64,000 bases of DNA from Escarpia spicata (GCA_963995525.1 OZ023214.1:12501618-12565617); one strand, 5' to 3'. Numbered from the stretch's first letter, positions 1 through 11,611 are shown. Numbers and translations are program-made. Notes: generated from the letters alone by a model not told the origin.

Positions 1-560
1 AATCCTACATTTGACATCAACTTTGTGTCTCTAGGCAACATAGTTCTTAAGCTATAGAAATAATAGGCTTTGTCGGGCGCCATCTTTAAAAAATAGTGGA
101 TATTATAAATGGCGGATATTTGAAAGTCAATAAAGGTCAAAACTAATACAATTTAAATAGTCACGTCTAAAAACCCTACATTTTGGCATCAACTTGGTGG
201 CTCTAGATTATATAGTTCTTAAGATATGGAAATAACAAGCTGTGACTGGCGCCATCTTTAAAAATGGCGGATGTATGAGTCATTGAAGATCAAAAGTAAC
301 TTTCATGAAACTGGTATCCACTAAGCTATCGAAAACCAACAACATAAATGTTCTATGTGACATAGTTGGTGAGATATTGTGACATTTGTGTTGACCAGGG
401 AGAAGTCCAAAATGTTATATTTGAAATCTTTGTCCCCTAAAACATATATCTGCACACCACAATTATTGCTCTAGATGACGCAGTTATTAAGATACGGGGA
501 AAGTGAATTTGGCGGGCATTTTTTTAAATGGTTGTAATCGTCGGAGTTTTTTTACAAACC
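1..560. repeat. degenerate tandem repeat, about 170-270 bp period
   Basis: No gene is seen here. Two units can be aligned by eye: one starts near 1 and one near 173, each with 'cctacat...catcaactt', a 'ctctag' block, 'atagttcttaag' and then 'ggcgccatcttta' followed by a 'atggcgg' block. A third, weaker unit starts near 440 with 'attgctctagatgacgcagttattaag'. The units are well diverged, so this is an old repeat or part of a larger unknown element. Confidence 0.5.
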
Positions 561-789
561 GTGTTCTCTTTTCCGGTTTCCGACAGATGACCATACGTTG
601 AAATAGTGGGAAAACGTTGCCGTGTTCTCTGTGTTGAGGGCGTGTGTGATGCCCGAGCTTTATGCCCTACAAACATAAACTTTAAACAGTCGCGTGCTTT
701 TAATTTATTCGTGTCGTGAAATTGCAAACACAAGTACACATGCACGCACGCGCTCTCGCACGCCCACGATGCGCACGCGCTCACACGAG

Positions 790-1997
790 TGAGCACTATT
801 CTGAGCTCTACCCCTCAGAGAACACTGTCTTCCCTCGGCTGTTGACGCCATCGAATGTCTACCGGCCACGGAAGAGCTCGACGCAGAGCCAACATTAGAA
901 GAACTGAGTAAGGCTGTTATCAGCCTGGCCTCCGGCAAGGCACCAGGCAACGATGGGATGTCCCGGACCCGATCACGTGCTGCAAAAGTGTGCTACTGCA
1001 CCCCGTGCATGAAGTTCTTTGCCGGTGTTGGAGGGAGGGAGCTTTTCCACAAGACATGAGATATGCCAAGATTGTCACCCTCTACAAAAACAACGGTGAC
1101 AGAAATGACTGTAACAACTCCAGGGGCATCTCTCTTCAAAGTGTTGTTGGCACGCGTCATCCTGGTCCGGCTGCAAACACTGGCAGAACGCGTCTACCCT
1201 GAGTCGCAGTGTGGATTCTGCGCCGAGAGATCTACGATAGACATGATCTTCTCCCTTCGCCAGCTTCAAGAAAAGAACAGAGAACAGAACAAACCCCTCT
1301 ACGGTGCCTTCAATGACCTCACCAAAGCATTTTATCTGGTCAGCAGAGATGGACTCTTCTAGATCCTCTAAAAAATGTCCTCCAAAGCATGATCGAATCG
1401 TTTCATAAGAACATGCAGTTCAGTATGATGGCAACTCATCGGACTCCTTTGACATGCGCAACGGCGTTAAGCAAGGCTGCGTCCTGGCCCCGACCCTCTT
1501 TGGCATTTTCTTTGCCTTGCGTCTGAGATATGCATTCGGGTCGTCACGGAAGGCATATACCTTCGCACTAGATGGGATGGTCGACTCTTCAACCTACCAC
1601 GCCTCAGAGCCAAAATTAAAGTACGAGAAGTATTCATTAGAGAGATGCTGTTTGTAGACGATGCACACACTCAGCAGCAGCTCCAGAACCTAATGTGGAT
1701 GCACCTCCAATCATCACCATTGACAACTACGAATTGGAAGTTGTTCACCAGTTCACTTACCTGGGGTCGACTATCAGCGAGAGCCTCTCCCTGGACACCG
1801 GAATCAATAGACGCATAGAGAAAGCTGCATCCACTCTTGCTCGTCTTAACACACGTGTCTGGGAGAACTCAAAACTCACAGTCAAGACAAAAACCGCAGT
1901 GTACAACGCCTGCCTGCGTCATCAGTACACTGCTGTATGGCAGTGAGACCAGGGTAACATACTCCAAACAAGAGAAAAAGCTCAACACCTTCCATCT
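790..1997 (+). mobile_element. old LINE (non-LTR retrotransposon) reverse transcriptase, upstream part
   Basis: Translation in shifting frames gives a LINE reverse transcriptase: a segment reading SELYPSENTVFP, then GKAPGNDGM near 940, DMRYAKIVTLYKNNGDR near 1055, YPESQCGF near 1195, GVKQGCVLAPTLFGIFF near 1465 and the catalytic box as FVDDA near 1650 (normally FADDA). YLGSTISESLSLDTGINRRI near 1760 is the region after the active site. At least three frameshifts and in-frame stops show it is dead. The match ends at 'ttccatct' (about 1997), and the continuation reappears at 7185, because a CR1 element inserted between. The family is the common invertebrate LINE whose C-terminus ends in a CxxC...H finger; I do not assign the clade. 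Confidence 0.85.
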
Positions 1998-2106
1998 GGA
2001 GAAAGAGGTAGCTAGGTTGGTAGATATTGTGAAGGGGATGGAGATGAGAATCAGCAAGGAGACAGACGGAATGTAGAGAGACGACAGGGATAAAGTTGGG
2101 AATACT

Positions 2107-3054
2107 GTGAAACTGAAGGAGCAGAGTAGTGGCAACAAGACCGAGGAAAGGAGACTGAGAGGAGGGAAGGTGATCGGAGGGGAAGAAAGTGGAGGATCGA
2201 CGGCAGGAAATGTGACAGGTGTGAAGGTGGCAGGAGAGAAAGTGACCGTAGAGAAAGAGGTAGGAGGGAAAAAGAGACGGGAGAGGAGAGAAGGAAATGC
2301 AATGGGAGGAAAGATGACGGGAAGAAAGGAAGTGAGAGTACATGTGACAGAAGAGAAGTCGGGAGGGACGATGACAGGAAGAAAGGTGACAAGAGAAACA
2401 GCGTCAGGAAAGAATGGAACGGACGAGATTGTGACGGGAGAGCAGAAGACAGGGGAACAAGATTACAACCAGACAGATGCAAACCGTAGAAAGAGCTACA
2501 CTGAGGCAGTGATTGAGGGGGCAATGAGGAAAGAGAGGGTGTTTATGGGCGATTCGATTATGAGAAAGACAGATAAGACTCTAAGCGAGGGGGAGGACGT
2601 CGTTGTTTGTCTACCGGGGGCTAGGATAGAACATGTAACTGAAAGGGTAGAGAAGGTACTGGGGCATGGCAAGGGAGGGTCTATACTAGTACATGTAGGG
2701 ACAAATAACGCAGAGAGGGAGGGAACAACTGGGATAGTTCAGAAGTACAGACAGTTAGTGAAGAAGTTAAAGAAGACAAGAGTAGAACAGATTATCCTCT
2801 CAGGAATTTTGCCAGTAATGGGAGGAAGGGGGCCGACATATAGAAACTGCAAGAGGATGGCGATCAACGCACTAGTTGAGCAGATGTGTAAAGAAGAGGG
2901 GGTGGGATTCGTAGATTTATGGGGATACTTTGTTGGGAGGGAAGATATGTACATGAGAGATGGCCTACATCTAAGTGGAAAGGGGGCAGCAGTTTTCTCA
3001 GAGAACTTGCTGCAATCTGTTGACAGTGGGACAGGCTGCATCTATTTAAACTAG
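2107..3054 (+). CDS. CR1 ORF1 protein with SGNH-type esterase domain
   Basis: An intact 315-residue frame. Residues 1-135 are highly charged (Lys, Glu, Gly, Thr repeats with 'TGRK/TGEK' patterns), typical of a nucleic-acid binding region. Residues about 140-300 form an SGNH/GDSL hydrolase-like domain: FMGDSIMRK (the GDS serine block), VHVGTNNAE (the GTNN block with Asn) and MRDGLHLSGKGA (the DxxH block). Several CR1 elements carry such an esterase in ORF1. It ends just before ORF2, which begins in another frame without a clear ATG at the border. The protein would help form the retrotransposon RNP; its enzymatic role in transposition is not established. Confidence 0.85.
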   Translation: MKLKEQSSGNKTEERRLRGGKVIGGEESGGSTAGNVTGVKVAGEKVTVEKEVGGKKRRERREGNAMGGKMTGRKEVRVHVTEEKSGGTMTGRKVTRETASGKNGTDEIVTGEQKTGEQDYNQTDANRRKSYTEAVIEGAMRKERVFMGDSIMRKTDKTLSEGEDVVVCLPGARIEHVTERVEKVLGHGKGGSILVHVGTNNAEREGTTGIVQKYRQLVKKLKKTRVEQIILSGILPVMGGRGPTYRNCKRMAINALVEQMCKEEGVGFVDLWGYFVGREDMYMRDGLHLSGKGAAVFSENLLQSVDSGTGCIYLN

Positions 3055-3059
3055 ATTCG

Positions 3060-5925
3060 CAGGGGGGATTCACAGAGAAGCCTGAAACTGGAGGCATAGA
3101 TAAAGACAGCAGAAATAAATCGGCAAAGAACAGCCTGGAAAACTGTTCTGAATCAGGATATAAATGCATTTGTTTAAATGCAAGGAGCATAGTAAACAAA
3201 AGAAGTGAACTAAACATTATGGTAGAAGATATTGACCCTCACATAATAGGTATAACCGAATCGTGGGCCACCACTGATATATCAGATGCCGAATTGGGAC
3301 TAACAGGATATGTAATGTTTAGGAAAGATAGAATAGGAAGAAAGGGAGGTGGAGTTATTTTATATATTAAAGAATCTATCCAGGCTTATGAAATAAAATT
3401 AGAAAGAGAAGCAGATTGCGAAGAAGCTGTTTGGTGTAATATAGTTACAGGAAAGTCAACGTTAACAGTTGGGTTAGTTTATCGAAGTCCAAACATAAGC
3501 ATAGAAGAGAATGAACAAATACAAAACGCTATAAGGGAAGTAAGCAAACGGAACTGTATTATTATGGGGGACTTTAACCATGGGCATATACAATGGAAAT
3601 CTCTACAGAGTATGGGGAGTGAGGACCACAAGTTTTTAGTTTTAGTACAAGATAGTTTCCTTTCTCAACATGTGCTAGAACCAACCAGGGGAGAGAATGT
3701 GTTAGACTTAGTTTTGTCCTCACAGAAAGAATTAGTTGACAATGTCAAGATATGTGAGCCACTGGGGAGTAGTGATCACAACCAGATACATTTTACCATC
3801 AAAGTAAAATCAGAAAGGAATAGTAAAAAGCAGTATAGGAGAAATTTCCACAAAGGAAGGTATAAGGACATGAGGAAATATTTAGCAAAGATAGACTGGA
3901 ATAACACACTGAAGAATAAGACAGCAACTGAATGCTGGAATATCTTAAATAGTGAAATTAAGTGCACATAAATTTGTACCTTTCAAAAAACAAGGGAAAC
4001 GGTCTAAAAAGAAACACTTATCGAAAGAAGCCATTAGAAAAATTAAGTATAAACAAATGATGTGGAAGTCATATAGATGTACTGGAAATGATGAAGACTA
4101 CAACATTTATAAAGAAGCACTTAATCAAGCTACAGCTGAAATAAGAAATTCAAAGAGAAGCTTTGAAAAAAAATTTGCTAGTAATATAAAACATGACAGT
4201 AAGAGTTTTTATGCGTATATTCGAAGCAAACAGAAAGTTCAGGATAAGGTCGGTCCTCTAGAAGATAGTGCTGGAAATACAATATCAGAGGGATTCTTAA
4301 TGGCAGAAGACCTGAATGAGTATTTGAGTTCAGTGTTTACCAGGGAAGATATTAGTTCACTGCCAGTACCAGAGGCTAAGTTCAAGGGGGCAGATTCAGA
4401 CTATTTAGGACAGTTAGTTGTAACCTCGGAAATGGTAGCTAAGAAAATAAGGGCTATGAAGGATAATAAATCACCTGGAGTGGACGGGATTCCGCCCAAA
4501 CTACTATTGGAAATTGTAGAACAAATTAGCGCACCGCTTGCAACAGTTTTCAATTTGTCATTAGAAGAGGGAGTGGTTTCTTTAGAATGGAAAGAGGCAA
4601 ACATTATACCGTTATTTAAAAAAGGTTCGAGAAACAAGTCAGAGAACTATAGACCAGTGAGTTTAACATCAGTGATTTGCAAATTATTAGAAAGACTAAT
4701 TAAAGATCACATGGTGGATTTTCTTGTTAAACATAACTTGATAAACCCATCTCAACATGGGTTTTTAAAAGCGAGGTCATGCTTAACAAATATGTTATGT
4801 TTTTTGGAAGACATCACTAGGTGGGTAGATGAGGGATCACCAGTAGATATCATCTATTTAGATTTTCAAAAAGCTTTCGACAAAGTACCACATCAAAGAT
4901 TACTCCTTAAGCTAAAGGCCCATGGCATAGGAAATTGTATAATAAACTGGATAGAAAAATGGCTGAATGACAGAAGACAACGTGTAGTAGTTGATGGGGA
5001 GGCTTCAAACTGGAAATCGGTATTGAGTGGGGTACCACAGGGATCAGTACTAGGACCTATATTATTCTTAATATATATCAACGATTTGGACGATGATATA
5101 ACAAGCAAGGTGTTAAAATTTGCGGATGATACAAAAGTGTTTAGAAGGATTAAAAGTGATGGAGACAGACAGCATTTACAAGATGATCTTGATAGGTTGA
5201 TCAAATGGTCTGAAAAGTGGCAAATGCTGTTCAATTTTGGGAAATGTAAATGCCTCCACACAGGTCATGGGAATGAAGAGGTAAAATATAAAATGGGGGG
5301 TACTGTTCTAAGTACTACAGTAAAAGAAAAGGACTTAGGGTTAACCATTAGTGCTGATATGAAGGTTTCAGAGCAGTGCGGAATTGCAGCGTCAAAGGGA
5401 AATCAAATCCTTGGATTAATTAGGCGAAATATAGCGTATAAGAAAAAAGAATTCATAGTACCGCTGTACAAAACAATAGTGAGGCCTCATTTAGAATATT
5501 GTATACAAGCATGGAGGCCATATCGCAAGAAGGACATAGATATGCTAGAAAGAGTACAGAGGAGAGCGACTAAAATGATACCAAATCTGAGGGATCTTAG
5601 TTACGAAATACGCCTAAAAGAATGTGGTTTAACAACACTAGAGACCAGGAGATTGAGAGATCACATAGAAGTGTTTAAAATATTGAATGGTTATGAAAAT
5701 ATTGATAGAAACATTTTTTTCTCAGTTAAGAAAGATAGAAGGACCAGAGGACATGAAGCTACATTAGTAAAGGAGCAGTGTAGATTAGATATAAGAAAGT
5801 TCTCATTCTCACAAAGGACTGTAAATGAATGGAACAGATTATCTCCTGATTGTGTTGGTGCTAGTAGCGTGAATATGTTTAAAAATAAAATCGACACACA
5901 CCTTGAAAAGGCGGGATACATGTAG
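3060..5925 (+). pseudogene. CR1 ORF2: endonuclease plus reverse transcriptase, one frameshift
   Basis: The frame is open from at least 3060 (CLNARSIVNKRSELN upstream of the first convenient ATG at 3219). The first part is an APE-type endonuclease: ITESW near 3250, GGGVILYIK near 3350, GLVYRSPN near 3470, GDFNH near 3570 and GSSDHNQI near 3765. A single indel at about 3960 moves the frame from the endonuclease to the reverse transcriptase, which is then open for over 600 codons: [57 protein letters not shown], and the catalytic FADDTK near 5120. The C-terminal region ends KNKIDTHLEKAGYM; the stop codon lies within the target duplication of the downstream hAT element. Confidence 0.9.
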
Positions 5926-5926
5926 A

Positions 5927-7089
5927 CAGGGTTCATACAGACAACTAACAATTAAATTCAAGGGTTTTCAAGTTTTTTTTTACATAAAAACATGCCATTT
6001 TCAAGGGTGTATATTTCAATTATTTATTTAGTTTTTTAGCCCCATTTTTACCGGACCAGTCAATCATTTCATACCTGGGGTTTACAAGTAATCAATCGGC
6101 CATTGAAAAGATCGGTTACACATCAATAAATCAAGCAAGCACACATTTCAGAAATGAATGAAGCAAATAAACAATCAACCACAGGACCCTTAACCTTAGA
6201 ACAATGAGGGGGATCATTAGCCAAACATTCAAATAACAAATCAATCTTGACGAAGATGCTTAAGTTTTAAATGCCTGTTTATTACATACAGTAAATGAAT
6301 CAAGAAACAATAACGTTCATTATATACTGTTGCTGTCAGTGTCACATTAGTCTTTTCAGGTTTCTCACTTCTTCTCACTCAACTGGCGAACTAAACATGT
6401 TCCTGGTGTAGCCAGCATGCGGCGCAGTTGCTAATTGTGTTTCGCGGACACGCTGTTCTTGTGCGTCGCACTTTTAACACGACTGTCCAGGCTGTATCGA
6501 CCTCCGTTTCCGATGTTGATGAATTTTGCGAAAAATCGACATCGCGCAGAACGAACGTTTCCCGTCGGGTCTCGACACACCCATTCTTTGTATTCCGCGA
6601 TTGCCAACCATTCATCTTTAAATTTACAGTTTCCTTTCTCGGGAGCCATCGTAATGCAAATTCAAATCGACCGATAATATTTTCAACGAACACGCTTTCG
6701 TCGCTTTCCAAAATGGCAACTTAATACCCGTATGTAGCGTGACCTGTATGATCGGTACTTATGGCGCTATCTAGCGGATAATTATTAATATAATTCTTGG
6801 TCACTTGGACTCACTCCTCGTGTTTTGTCAATCGCCTTTAAATGTTGACGTTCCGACGTAGAATTTGAATCGCACATTTACTTTCGCACTTATTAAATCA
6901 TTTCTATTAAAATGACACGGCTGAGATATAATAGGTTAATTGCACATTTAAAGCAAAAACATGCATTTTAAAGGGTTTTCAAGGGTTTATTCTGAAAACG
7001 GGTGATAATCAAGAGTTTTTGGGTACCCTTGAACGTAATTTCTAAATTCAAGAGTTTTTAAGGGTTTTCGGGGATCCGTGCGAACCCTG
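5927..7089. mobile_element. hAT-type DNA transposon, non-autonomous, inserted in CR1
   Basis: It begins CAGGGTTC and ends GAACCCTG and is flanked by a perfect 8-bp direct repeat CATGTAGA (5919-5926 and 7090-7097), the hallmark of hAT insertion. Subterminal 'tcaagggttttcaag' motifs occur near both ends (about 5960, 6970 and 7035). At 1163 bp it is too short for a complete transposase, but it retains a fragment of the N-terminal coding region on the minus strand. Confidence 0.9.
6431..6649 (-). pseudogene. hAT transposase N-terminal fragment (BED-like finger, degraded)
   Basis: The minus-strand frame reads CKFKDEWLAIAEYKEWV, then ARCRFFAKFINIGNGG and SATHKNSVSAK. This is the N-terminal zinc-finger pattern of many animal hAT transposases (KF..EWL....Y.WL, CxxC, SH..gkKH). 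The second cysteine of the CxxC pair is lost (CRFF), and the frame stops soon after. No catalytic core (DDE, RW dimer domain) is present, so this is a remnant inside a non-autonomous element. Confidence 0.65.
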
Positions 7090-7184
7090 CATGTAGATAA
7101 AAAGTATTGGACTCTCGATAAGCCAAAAGGCTTCCTTGTCCAACTGCCATCCAGAGTAATTTTCTGGATGGCAATCTTGTTAAA

Positions 7185-7760
7185 TCTACGATGTATGCGA
7201 CGAATCTTAAGGATATCTTGGAGAGATCAAGTGACCAACACCGAGATCCTTTCTCGTGCTGGCCTCTCCACCATGTACATGCAGCTCAGTCAACGGAGAT
7301 TACACTGGCTAGGTCATGTACGAAGGATGTAAGCCTACCGCATCCCACAAAAAACATTCTCTACAGCGAACTGTCTACCGGCAAGAGGACAGCTGGACGG
7401 CCCCAGCTGCGCTACAAGGATGTCTGTAAGTGTGACATGAAGGCAATAAATATCAACCTTCAATCTAGGGAGGAGATGGCCGCTGATCGCACCAGGTGGA
7501 GAGGTGTTCTGCGGAACCAGCTCAGGGCGGGCGAAGAACAACTGCGGAGCCCGGCTGAAGATAGGAGAGCTCGTCGAAGGGAACGCCAACCCTCTAGCCA
7601 TCCAGAGACGACATACATATGTGACCACTGCGGGAGGGACTGACACTCCCGCATCGGTCTCATCAGCCACAGCCTATAGACGCTGTCCCTGACGCAACAA
7701 CGCCATCTAGGACGCATCATCCATGGTCGACTCCCGACCGACGGAGGCCTATATATGTGT
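7185..7760 (+). mobile_element. old LINE reverse transcriptase, downstream part with C-terminal finger
   Basis: Continuation of the LINE broken at 1997. The peptide runs CMRRILRISWRDQVTNTEIL, RRLHWLGHVRRM, TAGRPQLRYKDVCKCDMKAI, then ICDHCGRD followed by a TGA where a Cys is expected and HSRIGLISHS. The last part is the CxxC...H zinc finger typical of the C-terminus of this LINE family. A frameshift near 7325 separates the two blocks. Reading across the CR1 insertion, the old frame (LNTFHL to RCMRRI) is restored, which confirms the order of insertion. Confidence 0.85.
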
Positions 7761-7912
7761 TAGAAAAACAAAATAACGATTAAAAAAACGTTTTTCGTTT
7801 TCAGAGCACCAGAAAGGAAAATGAAATACGACTGCAGCCAGCGCCACTCGTTTTTTGCACCTAGGAAGCTTCGGCTGCCTTACCGCTTCGGTTAGGCGGC
7901 AAGTTTGACCAG
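7761..7912. other. short intergenic stretch, nothing recognised
   Basis: AT-rich start followed by a GC-richer part that may be the decayed 5' portion of the OTU-like gene that follows; no clear signal. Confidence 0.3.
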
Positions 7913-8460
7913 ATGTCGAGAGAAGAGGTATCGAACCATGCACGACATCGTGACACTTATTACATACCTATGGGTCCGACGGGCGAAATGGACTCGCTTG
8001 ATCGTCATAATTTCAGGGTACGGTACAACCCAGAACCGAATGGAAATTGCCAGTTCGAGACAATAGCCTACCAGCTCAGCCGCGTCGGGATTTTAAGATA
8101 TGGACGCACGTTATGTGCAGAGATCGTCAGGGACATTGAACAGTACCAACACCTCATGGATAGTTAATCGCTAAATAACTTATAGGATAATCAGGATTTA
8201 ATGTCATATCTCCAAACGATGGCCCAAGATGGTACTTATGGAGACCATATTACCCTTCAGAGAGGCAGTGCGATTTTTAATGTACAGTTTATAGGTTTGT
8301 CGTCGTTGGGACATGCTGCTACTTTCATTATTTCCACGATTGGCAGATATCACGAGCACATTCCTACGCTGTATCTCGTCCACCTTGGAGAAGGACGAAG
8401 TGCACATTATCTCAGCGTTGAGGATTCAGTCGAAAGCGTGGCTAGAGTCAACTCCATATT
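7913..8460 (+). pseudogene. OTU-type cysteine protease domain, frameshifted
   Basis: The first frame (7913-8167) carries the OTU catalytic start as NGNCQFETIAYQL (usual DGNCQF; the catalytic Cys is present, the Asp is Asn) and LRYGRTLCAEIVRDIE. After a frameshift and stop near 8166 the second frame (8201-8506) gives MSYLQTMAQDGTYGDHITLQ and ends in AHYLSVE, which holds the catalytic His. OTU proteases cleave ubiquitin chains; this type of OTU domain is common in repetitive or transposon-linked genes of invertebrates. The break makes a functional enzyme unlikely. It may belong to the same former gene as 8697-9530. Confidence 0.7.
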
Positions 8461-8696
8461 TGACAGAGCGGGAAGTGAGGACTTTAACAATGGACCGACA
8501 AGATAATGAGCACGATTGCAACGGAAGAGCGTTGATTGACAGAGGGGACGGTCATGAAGAAGATGCAATAGCGTTATCTCACAGTGAGGACAAGGGCAGA
8601 GAGGGTGGTTAGCAGACAGTGAGAACGAGGGCAGAGGAGAAGGGTTAATCAAATTTATGTATACATCACATATCTCTACAAAGCAGATTCAAGGGT

Positions 8697-9530
8697 GTGC
8701 GCAATTCATCAACGGACAGCACACGATGCACCACAATGGTGGTTTCACGTGTAGAGGATGGTACCGTCCTGGTCGTTGCAGATGACACCGACATTTTGGT
8801 TTTCTTGTTGCATTTCTGTCACCAGGGCAGTATATCCTGCAAATTTATAATGGTTTCGCCAATTCAAGGACGAAATGTCATATATATCAACGCAGCTGCA
8901 GAAGAGCACAACTCCATCGTCCCAGACCTACCAGCTGCTCACGGTCTCACAGGTTGTGATACTGTGGCGTCATACTTTGGTGTTGGCAAGGTTGCAGCTC
9001 TGGAAGTTCTGAGACATGGACAACGTCCTCTTAACGTACTGATAAACACAGGCAGACCACCTTTTTCGGAAGTAGTGGACCGGCCTACACACTCCATGTT
9101 GGCCTACTATGGTTAACAAAGATGTCATTCGATGACGGAAGCATGCCAACAAATGTAGTTTTCTAAAGTAAGCAGAAACAAGGCTTCCGCACCAAAGCTG
9201 TGTTCATTACCACACACAAGTGAAGAGTTCGAACAAAATGTAGCCAGAGCCCATCTGCAAGTAGCAATTTGGCTTCATGCTTTGGACCCAAACCCACACA
9301 TACTACACCCTACATGAGGGGGCTACTGCGCTCGATCCAACTACTGTCCCGCAGACATCACGTTAGCCCCAACTGGGTTGCAAAAGCTGATCAAGTGCTC
9401 GTCTCGAAGTGAAATGCTATAGCACGAACAAGTGCAGCTGCAACAGCTCTGACATGGTATGCACACCATTTTACGCATGCCAGGATGGACAGGCCTGCCA
9501 AAATGAGAGCGGCAAGTACGTTCTACATGA
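8697..9530 (+). pseudogene. remnant of a repetitive animal gene (ADDTD / HGLTGCDT family)
   Basis: The frame 8735-9116 carries VLVVADDTDILVFLLHF, MVSPIQGRNVIYINAA and AAHGLTGCDTVASYFGVGK. Downstream in broken frames come SAPKLCSLPHTSEEFEQNVARAHLQ (from about 9185), LAPTGLQKLIKC (about 9367) and a Cys-rich tail with CSCNSSDMVC and ACQDGQACQNE. These blocks in this order recur in many invertebrate and fish genomes as an uncharacterised, multi-copy protein. The acidic ADDTD and GCDT motifs recall PIN/FEN-type nuclease folds, but that is my inference. Several stops and one frameshift near 9420 show it is not functional. Confidence 0.55.
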
Positions 9531-10890
9531 TGAAGAGGACTGATACTTAGAAAGGTAATCATTTCATGAAGTGATGATCTTATATAATTTTCCTCATATA
9601 ATAACACATGGAAAATAAAGTTTGTCATGTTCTTATGTTTTTTGTTCGCAGAACATGAAATATAGTCTTTTTTCGCATCGTCGCCAACCATTTGTAGCAT
9701 ACTTATGGCCGCCATTTTGTTTTCTTTACATTTTTATGATAAGTTTATTTTTGCGGCCATTTTGGATCTTTTTCAAAATGCCAAAGAGTGAGAACTCCAC
9801 ACCCACCTGGATATCTTTATACACATGCCAAATATGAATAGTAAACAAAACAAAAAATATATCAAGCAAAAAGGGGTTAGGTCAAATGTCCTTTGGCTGC
9901 CGGACTATGTTGATCTAATGAGCAATCCGCCACTATTCCCGAACAAAATATGTTCACATATCATACATAATTTTATGACACTCACATCCGATCTGACAAT
10001 GTTAGGCACCATAAATCGCGAGTCGTTAACTTTCAGGGAATCAGCAGCTCTTCACCTGACAAACGGGTTTCTCCACCACGCAATTAATAAAATACAATAG
10101 AATCCTATGCTTTTATTGTATTTTACAGCATTAGCACATGGCAATAAACTTATCTTATCAATTACATATTTCGTCTACTTTATCAGAAGCTTTGATTCTG
10201 AGAATACTGCGAGCACCAGAAGACTGATGCTGGAGGCTTGTCGGGTACGAGAGTAGTTGTCAGGAGAGTTCCAATGGTACAACGCCTGGCTCATTCTGGC
10301 AGTCGAGTCTTTCGGTTGGTATAGGGTAACTGATATTTTTGGCGACGCAGGTGATCAGATCAGGTCATGGCGATGTTGCGTTTTAGGAACAATCAGTCTC
10401 GAGAGAGCATATATATATATATATGAGGGTTTCCATATTTTTAGTGACTTTTAACTGGACTGTATGACAAGAATAAATCATGTTGAGTTCAGGTGCCTTT
10501 GGGTTTTTCTAGGTGTTTTACATATAAGGATCATTATGTGTTACCCAGTATAGCTGATTTGGAAGTTGGTTACATTAATCGGGGCATTTCAAAATAAACT
10601 TTCGTCATGGAGGTGACATGGCGTCATGGAGGTGACATGACGCCATGGAGATAACATGTTGTCATGGTAAATAATGGCACACAGGCTCGTAACCAAACAA
10701 GTGTCATGGAATGATACAAACCCGCACTTACCTGGCATACACACTTCGCATTTCGCTTTATTAAGTAGGCATACACGCTTTGCATTTGTGCTTACAACAA
10801 GAAACTAATCTACATTAGTAATAGCGATCACTAGCGACACATCAAACGTGTTTCATTGAATTCAGTTGAAGAAGCTAGTCATTAAGGCCA
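9531..10890. other. intergenic, mostly unassigned
   Basis: Contains 'gccgccattttg'-like blocks near 9710 and 9755, a 91-codon open frame (9825-10100) without recognisable motifs, a (TA)n tract at 10408-10425 followed by 'gagggtttccata' that also occurs inverted at 23.3 kb, and three short repeats of 'tcatggaggtgacatg' (10605-10660). No gene can be supported. Confidence 0.4.
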
Positions 10891-10994
10891 TCTCTAAATC
10901 AAAAGTATACACAGTTTTTCCTGGCCCCTGCTGCTCAATGACTGGAGACGGAAGTTGGCGGTCGACATTGCATGACTCCAGCTAAGCGATGTCG

Positions 10995-11360
10995 TGTTTT
11001 GTTGGTCATCTGTACCGTTGGTTCCCACATAACCGACAGAACATGGAGAAACCCATCTTACACTTGGGGAATTCAGCACAGTATTTTCCATGCAGCCGAG
11101 TCATTGTTTCCGAGAGTATTCTTCGTTGCACTATAACCCCATTTTGTGTGATTGTGTCTCATCTGCTAGTAGTAATCCTACTGTTGTCATCTCTGCATAG
11201 GATTGTCTTGACTTTGCCTGACAGTCTCTGTCCTAGTAATTTGTGAATGTTTCTTGTGTAGTTAGTCAAGTTCTCCATTCCACGAGTCAGCTTTTTTGGG
11301 ATGCCGAGAACACCATGAGCCATTGCACGCATCCTGTACTTCTTTATGTGGAATGGCATC
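10995..11360 (-). pseudogene. C-terminal part of a repetitive-family gene cut by the Polinton-like element
   Basis: Reading the minus strand from the element border gives PFHIKKYRMRAMAHGVLGI, then LGQRLSGKVKTILCRDDNSR with ITTSR, an in-frame TGA near 11153, then TITQ, RRILSETMTRLHGKYCAEFP and KMGFSMFCRL, with a further stop near 11008. This is the conserved middle of an uncharacterised multi-copy animal family (pattern FL.RDD.SR.t.gkk.t.T....q.R.L.dt...LH.KF). It joins in frame to the N-terminal part at 17887 and beyond across one copy of the 6-bp duplication. The stop codons mean the gene was dead or died after insertion. Confidence 0.6.
11355..11360. repeat. target site duplication GGCATC, left copy
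   Basis: GGCATC directly precedes the left end of the element; the same six bases follow the right end at 17887-17892. Six-base duplications are characteristic of Polinton/Maverick integration. Confidence 0.9.
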
Positions 11361-11611
11361 AGTAGTAATAGGCGTGGTCCAGCGCGGGCAACTGGCGCGG
11401 ACTGGGGGAAATCCCATGTTAAGAGATAGGGATTTTCCCCCAAGACGCTCCAAACGCTTACGCTTGGATTATACCAATGAGGTCTTTGGAGCGTCTCGGG
11501 GAAGTGTGATTGACCAATCACGAGCGAGCTGGGCCTTGTGGGCGTGGTTAGTTATGCAAATGAGCTTGGAAAAGTAGTTCCGACCCATGTTAAAGGATAG
11601 GCCATTTTTAT
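11361..11611 (+). repeat. left terminal inverted repeat of the Polinton-like element
   Basis: Pairs with 17636-17886 as a nearly perfect inverted repeat, including 'ggtccagcgcgggcaactgg', the 'gagcgtct' blocks and 'accacgcccac' block. It holds a smaller internal inverted pair: 'gacgctccaaa' near 11444 and 'tttggagcgtc' near 11487, so each terminus can itself fold into a hairpin. Confidence 0.85.

Larger units (their letters stand above)
1998..7184 (+). mobile_element. near full-length CR1-type LINE, inserted in the older LINE
   Basis: Contains ORF1 with an esterase domain (2107-3054) and ORF2 with endonuclease and reverse transcriptase (about 3060-5925). The element sits inside the codons of the older LINE, which resumes at 7185; both junctions share only 'atct', so any target duplication is about 4 bp or absent, as is usual for CR1. 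The 3' end reads 'aaaaggcttccttgtc...caatcttgttaaat', the same 3' end as the second CR1 copy at 41.5 kb. A hAT element (5927-7089) lies at its stop codon, so the CR1 itself is about 4.0 kb. Only one frameshift in ORF2 suggests fairly recent activity. Confidence 0.9.
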
